DNA from: Timema cristinae
Lineage: Eukaryota; Arthropoda; Insecta; Phasmatodea; Timematidae
DNA length: 64,000 nt
Direction of reading: 5' to 3'
Assembly (NCBI GenBank): GCA_039000515.1
Contig: JBCFYV010009882.1
Coordinates: forward strand, 49,205,118-49,269,117
How positions within the stretch are numbered: position 1 is the first letter of the stretch; each line of letters starts with the position of its first letter. The notes under the pieces were generated by a model. That model saw only the letters and a list, made by a program, of their open reading frames with translations. It was not told where the DNA came from and ran no database searches. The position numbers and the translations under genes were made by a program. This document shows, piece after piece, positions 57,319-64,000 of this stretch.

Positions 57319-57739
57319 TAGTAGAATAATTGTGCTATATCTCCACCAAATTAAATAAAACGCATTATAAACAGACTTAAGCTAGTTAAATGTGAACTTA
57401 TGTTATGATAACTGGGCTACAATTTCTGTATTTTATAGCAACTCAAAGTCAAAATGAACTCTATCAGAATAAAGAAAATAACATGTATCAATGTGGGAAA
57501 GTGAACCTTTTATGTCGGTAATGTTTTCTAGGACTCGCATTCAGATTCTGTATTCAGGTTTTGTGGATAAAATGAATATTTGAGTTCAAGAAAAGTTGGA
57601 TTTTGTCCATCTTTAATAAAAAATAACAGTCTTCATAATTTATCTTTTAAATTGAAATATCTTACCACTAGACCAATATGATCTTAGGGCCATAGCAATA
57701 ATTAATATCGTTCAAGATTCTCGTCCTCCAATAAGTAAA

Positions 57740-57869
57740 AATGTGTGGAATGCCAGGCCTCCACCATGGTTCGGATCCCAGGTTAAACTGTAGGTACTCC
57801 ATTTGATCTCACAATCACCATACCATTACACACCAACTGAACGGGTAGTAAGGCGTGCTGCTAATAATA
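57740..57869 (+). repeat. SINE B, 5'-truncated, diverged
   Basis: gtggaatgccaggcctccac, catggttcggatcccaggtt, ctcacaatcaccataccatt and ctgaacgggtagtaaggcgt followed by ctgctaataataat. Part of the tail (attagcgtaagtgcgtataa) is deleted. Confidence 0.85.
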
Positions 57870-58032
57870 ATCCTATATATTATTTTTGTTGTCAACATCC
57901 CTTTTTCTCAACTAATACTAAGACTATAGCGATGAATAATGTATCAGTGGATAGGATTTTTTTTTTTACCGACTTCTGACACTACATACTCAGATTAAGT
58001 TAAATCATCCTGTCAAAGACAGGCTTAAAATC

Positions 58033-58037
<5 letters not shown>

Positions 58038-58093
<56 letters not shown>
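58038..58093. repeat. Microsatellite (TAA)n
   Basis: About 18 uninterrupted TAA units. No SINE 3' end precedes it, unlike the other TAA runs. Confidence 0.97.
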
Positions 58094-58267
58094 CCAACAA
58101 ATAAAACGTATTTGTTGTATGTAAGCTTATTATAGACACCATAGATACTAATAAACTTGTTTAAAACCTTTTTAAAGTACCAAACTTTTTTTAGTCAGAC
58201 TTGGAATTATATAAATATATATAAAAACTAATCAATCATAGAAATTTATATTTAATATTATTGTAGA

Positions 58268-58293
58268 GACTTTGGCAATCAAATGGTCTAAGC
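58268..58293 (+). repeat. SINE A, first 26 bases, split by a hAT-like element
   Basis: actttggcaatcaaatggtc then taagc is the SINE A A-box region; the element resumes at 58522. Confidence 0.7.
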
Positions 58294-58521
58294 CAGGGGT
58301 TGGCAACCTACGGCCTGCAGGCCAGATTTGGCTCACAGATTGATTTTATTTTGTCACAAAAGAAATAGCAAACAAACAAATGTATCAATAAAAATATACT
58401 AATTACTATTAATGAAATATAAAGTTTAAATATATTGCTTGATAATGTATTCAAACTGGCACACATATTTTTCTTATTAAAGCCTATATGGTCTGCGATA
58501 TTAAAAAGTTGCTAACCTCTG
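58294..58521. mobile_element. hAT-like non-autonomous element (228 bp)
   Basis: Starts caggggttggcaacctacgg (then cctgcaggcc) and ends aaaagttgctaacctctg, whose reverse is cagaggttagcaactttt. CAGGGGTTGGCAACCTACGGCC-type ends are well known from animal hAT MITEs. The interior is AT-rich and non-coding. Flanks ctaagc / gaaggg..a retain part of an 8-bp duplication when compared with the uninterrupted SINE (tctaaggcatcactc). Confidence 0.9.
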
Positions 58522-58740
58522 GAAGGGATAAACTCACAATAGACTGGAGACTTGATCACCAATAATGGATAGGTCAGGAATCTAATCCAGGCTTGATTTA
58601 CTGGGAAGCAGTTTTATTAAATTGTTTTCCACTCTCTTATCTGACAAATGTCAATACATTTCCTCTTAATTCGGCGTTTATTATCACAACTCAATTAGTA
58701 TAGTTAAATAAATATATTCTAGACGAGTGTTGAAACTTTT
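58522..58740 (+). repeat. SINE A, remainder after the hAT insertion
   Basis: aactcacaatagactggaga, aatggataggtcaggaatct, aaattgttttccactctctt and ctagacgagtgttgaaactt. Confidence 0.75.
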
Positions 58741-59954
58741 ATAAAAAAATAGTAGCCTACTACAATTAGCATATCGTATAATTTTTTTAATCTCTTTCAC
58801 TTTACAAATGTTTATTTTTAAGGTTTTTGTACTGTAGAAAACCTTTCAAAACCCCCCAGAATATATCTGGTTTAATCAAACATAAGTGTTTAGTTGACAT
58901 CTATAATGGTGCTACTCATATTTATTTTTCTAGAAAAATAGTTTTCCAAGCTGTCTTGAATTGATAGTTGAACCAACAAAACTGATGTATTGCTGTAGGA
59001 TTTTAGGGTTTTTGAAATGACTTGTCTTTGGTTAACAGACTAACTTAACGGTACAGTATGTGTATGTATGGAAACACTTGTCTATGGTTTTAAGTTAATA
59101 ATATGAACTAAAACAAAATAACACCATTAAACATCAATGAATAGATTCGTTAGGTCATATTAGTTCATCTTTCTAAGCCAATGTTTCCTAAACATTGTTA
59201 TTTAATTGTCCATAAATATAGTCGGTGAACCAAATGCCACAAATACATATTCTTAGGTTAATTTTATTATTTAGATAACCATATTATATAAAAAGCTTAG
59301 ACTAAAGTCAAATTATAGTATTCAAGCATTAATTTTGAAACAGTTACAATTTTAACTTCAACCAGTAACTACTTTTTTTAAATTCTTTATTAGATTTTGA
59401 GCCCTTGATTTGAAAATTAATAAATTAAAACTTTGTTTGAATTTAAATAATATTACGAAAATAGAATTTATTTCAAGTATGAACAAACTGCATTATAACT
59501 TTTTTTTTTAGATTACATAATAAAAGACATGAAAAATTGTTGCAAGTCGCACAAATAAATATCTTCAGGGTTTCAGACGACTTAAGGGTTGTACTTCAGA
59601 AACTCCTGTCCTAGCTGATACTGAGCTCCATTTAAGACTGCAGAATATATGTAGCGGGTAATATAAAACATTGTTTTTTAATTTATAAGTAGAATTTGTG
59701 CAAGTAGACTCGGGTGCTAGGAGCTTCTTTAAGTGTGCACAAGAGTGCTTGACTACGACTTCAATTTCCGATATTACTATTTATTCTAAACGTAGTTTTG
59801 TAGAGTCTTTTGCCCAACTATAATTTAACATATTATCTTCAAACGAATGTTTTGTGTTTCCTTAATACAGAACCATACTATGCCTTTAATCCCCAATTTA
59901 GATATTTAATATGGTTAAATGTGAGACTCGGATTATACAAGTCCATAGTTTTAC
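58741..59954. other. 1.2 kb of AT-rich DNA, no gene seen
   Basis: Nothing supported. Some of 59860-59954 may belong to the retrotransposon fragment that follows. Confidence 0.4.
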
Positions 59955-60390
59955 CGGTGTAAAATGGGTGTGAAACGTGGTCTCTTATCTTACATGGCAA
60001 AACAAATGTAGGGTGTTAGAAAACAACGCGTTTAGGAAGATATTTGGTAAAAAGAAAGGGGGGGGGGGATACAGATACTGGAGAGAGGAAGAGGTTACAT
60101 AATGATGAGTTACACACCCTGTACTCATCACAAGACATTATTAGGATTGTCAAGTCTTGTATATTTTGGTGGGAAGGACATGCATCATTAATGGGAGAAT
60201 CTAGAACCTTCTTCAGGGTACTGACAGGCAAATCCAATGAGAAGAGACCGTTGGGAAGACCTTGACGCAAGTGGGAGGATAATATTAGGGTTTAATGAGG
60301 TGAGCTGGATATAACTAGCTCAATATAGCGATAGGTGGCGTACTTTTGTAAGTGCTGCAATGAACTTTCGAGTATCTAATGTCAGAGAAT
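59955..60390 (+). pseudogene. Non-LTR retrotransposon, C-terminal RT-region fragment (family R1)
   Basis: Across frame changes it reads KRKGG..(G11 tract), ERKRLHNDELHTLYSSQDI, IRIVKSCIFWWEGHASLMGE, GKSNEKRPLGRP and KWEDNIR. This is the same family as the minus-strand fragment at 32050-32440, and both keep LHND/IHND..LYSSQDI. A G11 tract at 60058-60068 replaces the GAKRDEVTGEW-like part, which would disrupt the frame. Stops follow GRP. Confidence 0.85.
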
Positions 60391-60773
60391 AAATAAGTAA
60401 TACCGTTAAAATTCAGTTCACTTGAATACTAAACGTGGACTGAGCTGTTAATAAAGAAAGCTAGACTCGAATCTCGTTCTCGTGGTTAGGTAGCTATATT
60501 GGTAAACCCCAGGTATATGGAACACTTTTCGATTCCGGCTGGCGATGATGAAGCTATTATTAACTGTTTGCCATGGGTTTTTCTGGTTGTGTAATCGGGT
60601 TGTCAAAAAATACCATTATATAAACAAGTTAGCATTAAACTCTGAACATTATTTTTATTTCCGTATAAGGCACATAAATCTACGATAAACGTGATGGTTT
60701 TTATTTATAAAACGATAAACACGTAATTTCATTTCTTAAAGTTCTGTAAATTCATTAACTTGTTGAAATGAAT
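60391..60773. other. No gene; weak tRNA-like spot
   Basis: tggttaggtagctatattgg..cttttcgattccggctgg at 60483-60541 resembles a SINE head, without other copies in the window. Confidence 0.35.
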
Positions 60774-61500
60774 ACTAAACCAGGTATTCAAAGCCTTTGT
60801 TAGTTGGTAAATGAAACTGGGCAAAGTGTTTGAAGCACTCGTAAACTGATAAAGAAAGTTAGACCTGGTATTCGAAGTTTTCATTAGCTGGTAAATGAAA
60901 ACAGGACCAGGTATTCGGTGTATTTTTTATTTGGAACTGAAAACATGACCTGGTATTAGAAGCAAGCTTTAGTTGGTAAATGAAAACATGACCCGGTATT
61001 AGAATCAAAAGTTGGTTGGTAAAAACACAGGATCAGGTATTAGAAATAAACGTTATTTGGTATATGAAAACAAAATCAGATATTAGAAGCAAACGTTAAC
61101 TAGTAAATGAAAACAGGATGGGGTATTAGAAGCAAACGTTAGTTGGTAAATGAAAACAGGACCAGCTATTAGAAGCAAACGTTAACTGGCAAATGGAAAC
61201 AGGTCCCGGTTTTAGAAGCAAGCTTTAACTGTTAAATAAAAAAAGGACTCGGTATTATTTGGTAAATGAAAACTGGGCCAGGTTTTCGGAGCATTCGTTA
61301 ATTGGTAAAGAATAGTGGACAAGGTATTTGATGAACTTTTTAACATTATGGTTGAAAACTGGAGAAGGAATTCGAACGCTCGTTAGTTACAAAATGACAT
61401 TGGGGCCAGATGGTAGAGTTCTCGTAAATTGGTGAATGCAAATTTGACGAGGTATTCAACTTTGGTGAGTGAAAACTTACCAATGTATTCCAATACTCAC
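60774..61500 (+). repeat. Tandem array, ~43-bp unit, about 16 degenerate copies
   Basis: The unit has gttagttggtaaatgaaaac, aggaccaggtattagaagca and aac. Central copies (about 60900-61250) are similar to each other; outer copies are more diverged (ggtattcgaagc and ggtatttgatgaa variants), the usual gradient of an array homogenised in its middle. One shortened unit near 61245-61275. Confidence 0.92.
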
Positions 61501-63649
61501 TTTAGTGTTCTGAAATTAGATATCAAGTTTTTCATATTAATTTCAGGATAATTATTTTAACAAGTAAGAGAACGTTTAATATCAGAAATATTTTGGAAAC
61601 CAAATAATTAGACCAACTAAGGACCTAATTTAAGCTTAGCCAGTGGAACAAAGCAAACACAAATACAAACACCCAAGGCCGGAATCCGATATAGATTTAT
61701 AAGTTGAAACATTTAGTCTCGGCTCTTGGAGTCCTAATTGACTGTGAAACGCAAGCCACTAGATAAACTTAAATCTAAGTAAAATAAGTTAATAGTTTTA
61801 TTCTCTGAATTAAATTTATATGAGTATTTGAAGCGTTTTTCTAAACCAACTGGTTCATAAGCACAGGATTACGATTTTCCCTTAACCTAGAAGATCCCAC
61901 TTGAGATTATGCACCCAACTCTAGAAGCAGGAATTGAAATACATTGATAACAAAGATGAGCTTATACGGAAAAGCTTAAACACCTTCAACTTTCGAAGGC
62001 TACATGGCTATAAATAGTACTACACAAATACATTATTTTAAGGTTTTTCTAAAAAAAAAAGGAACTTCAATTTGAAAATTCGTAAATAAAAATAAATGTT
62101 ATCCTTAAAAGGGTATAATAGCATAAGAAAAAATTAAAAAAACTACAGTGGGAAAAGTTCAAAACTAGATTTCCCTACATATGAATGCAAAGTAAATCAC
62201 ATATTCTTTCATTATATAAATATACTTGATACATTTTGACATTTGTTGTTGAGTATTGTATAAAATAAAATCATAGGAGAATAACGATCACATTATTACA
62301 TTTCACCATGCAAATCATATATCGAACGAATTCACAAGGGAAAATATAAATACCCAGTCTTTTAACGATTACAAAAATCCAGGGATAAATATTACAAACA
62401 ACAATCAAAATATAGTTGTTTTCTTGTCTGAGGAAAGATATAAATTATATTATTTTATTTAGATCAACTGTTAAAAAAATATTTTTGTCTCACACTTACA
62501 TTTTTTAAATAAGTATATTTATTCTCTCCATAAAATTAGTAGATAATAAAATGAACAGGCCATTATAAACATTTATTTAAGCGTGATTATAAATTAGCTA
62601 CTTAACCGTCTATATCTACATCGGTTTTTTGATAATGTATGAAGATATCGATAGAGATATGGAAATATTTATGCTAATTCAATCTGACAATGAAAGAAAA
62701 AATTGTTTTAAAATCAAAATTAAAGTCTCCGCAAATGTTATTTGCGTTATCTATTGCGTAATAAACACACATTTCCATTAAAAATACAAAACTTTACTCG
62801 AAATGCTGGAATTTTTCATCTACTTTTAACGTTTCATTTCGTGAACTAAGAATTATTTCTTTAAGGTTGAAAAAAAGCTTTTGTTGTTTAAAATGGGTTT
62901 GTTAAAACAGGGTACGCGAAAAGTGTCTTTAATCATGAATCCTCTCTCCACTACATGTGTCCACCATGTCCGCATCAGACACACATGCCAGAATAAACCG
63001 ATGTCACATTTTCCCGCAATCGCGGTTCTTGTTTAACATGCTGACTACACTACTTCGACCAACTCTATGATAAGGGGAGGGACGAGAGGAAGGAATGGGG
63101 TCTCATTGAATAGTAGCTAGATATTCTTTTATCAATGGAGGGTAAGTTGAAACTTGTGTACCCGTATTACATGAAGCCATGTTCACTACGCCCTAATCAT
63201 GTTCACATGAAACACTTCCTTTCAATGATTAATGATAACAATGATATACTCTGAAAGAGTTTCAATTCCTTGATACCTAAAATTAAGACAATAGGCATTG
63301 TTAGTTCAAATCAAATATGTTTTTAAAATAATTTTAAAAGAGTACTTCTGAAAAAACGGAAAATAATACCAATGATTAGGCATAAAGATTTAGTCAGCTA
63401 TTTACCTGCTTTGTAATAGAATACAGCAGACTCGCGATTATCCGAGCCTCGTTTATCCGTGGCTAAGAGTCCAATTTTAACACAATATTTATACAATAGT
63501 TAGATATTTTATACAATAGTTTTTACTTCAACTACTATATAAATTAACTGTATTACTATAACTTGGGGTGGATCTGATGCTCTACATCTTTGCCAGTCGA
63601 CCTTATCTTACCTCTGCTCTCTGGCATATGGAGGAATTAAGTTCTGAGG
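61501..63649. other. 2.1 kb without supported features
   Basis: AT-rich. The stretch 62930-63200 is closer to even composition (tgtccaccatgtccgcatca), but no frame or motif supports a gene. Confidence 0.4.
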
Positions 63650-63928
63650 TGGGGACACCATTAAGGTGAATGCCATTATCCCCGAATGATAGGCTGAAAC
63701 GTGAGAATGACGATGATGGAAAGCAGAGGGGATCTATAGTTCAACGTGTGTTCCGAACCACGGTGGGGGCCTGTCATTTCCCACATTCCCAAATCGAGAA
63801 AGCACACACTTTGCCAGAGGTGAGGGAATGGTTTGTTAATCAGACAAATATGTGCCTGGATCGGGTTTGAAACACGGGCCCTTAACGGATAGGTGTAACT
63901 ACTTACAACTAGACTGCCAAGTCATCCC
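63650..63928 (-). repeat. SINE B (subfamily B3), reversed, full length
   Basis: ttccgaaccacggtgggggc, aagcacacactttgccagag, cagacaaatatgtgcctgga, gggtttgaaacacgggccc and ctagactgccaagtcatccc are the reversed body and head. The B3 insert and the tail region (gtgagaatgacgatgatgga) match the copy at 19108-19352. A 66-codon plus-strand frame across it is incidental. Confidence 0.78.
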
Positions 63929-64000
63929 CGTATTATTATAACTAGTATAAAATATTGTTTACAATACTTTTATACAATACTGTAGTTAAATGTATGAGAA

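Overview
This is an AT-rich stretch of an animal nuclear genome, and no host protein-coding gene in it can be defended. Four decayed non-LTR retrotransposon fragments are the only sequences with recognisable protein homology. Their C-terminal reverse-transcriptase signatures (for example YEDD followed by [27 protein letters not shown], and LHND.LH.LYSSQDI) are of the type abundant in arthropod genomes. A short run of CCTAA units (the complement of the arthropod telomere unit TTAGG) is also present. I therefore suggest an arthropod with a large repeat-rich genome; the order cannot be decided from the sequence.

Most identifiable DNA is short interspersed repeats, which I name by letter because I do not recognise them. 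SINE A is about 245 bp, with a class II (Leu/Ser-like) tRNA head. It is the most numerous and mostly old family, with a few intact copies near 7.2, 34.0 and 51.6 kb. SINE B is about 265 bp, with a tRNA-Glu-like head and a (TAA)n tail. It includes young copies with target-site duplications near 2.8, 20.2, 22.1, 22.8 and 44.5 kb. SINE C is a third tRNA-derived group, recognised by a shared 3' end. SINEs A and B have different heads but the same 3' end (around cgtataacccgaacgggtag), which suggests that one LINE machinery mobilises both.

Non-autonomous DNA elements with inverted ends form the second layer. These are a hAT-like element at 58.3 kb inside a SINE A, a 228-bp element at 15.5 kb, a hairpin element at 10.0 kb with a relative at 5.7 kb, and a 452-bp element inside the retrotransposon relic at 40.6 kb. 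There is also a four-copy foldback family D (21.9, 47.5, 54.6, 56.3 kb) and a foldback with long arms at 46.5 kb. Several are nested, which gives a relative order of insertion.

Tandem DNA is the third layer. It comprises a 15-copy 68-bp array at 11.4-12.4 kb, a 43-bp array at 60.8-61.5 kb, another 43-bp array at 45.2-45.4 kb, an old ~40-bp array at 17.5-18.4 kb, two short duplications side by side at 19.5-19.7 kb, and several long microsatellites, the largest at 28.9-29.35 kb.

The rest is AT-rich sequence without visible genes. I looked for an undescribed system and found none at the gene level. The observations most worth following are the shared SINE tail, the nested insertions, the 68-bp array and the inverted-repeat families.
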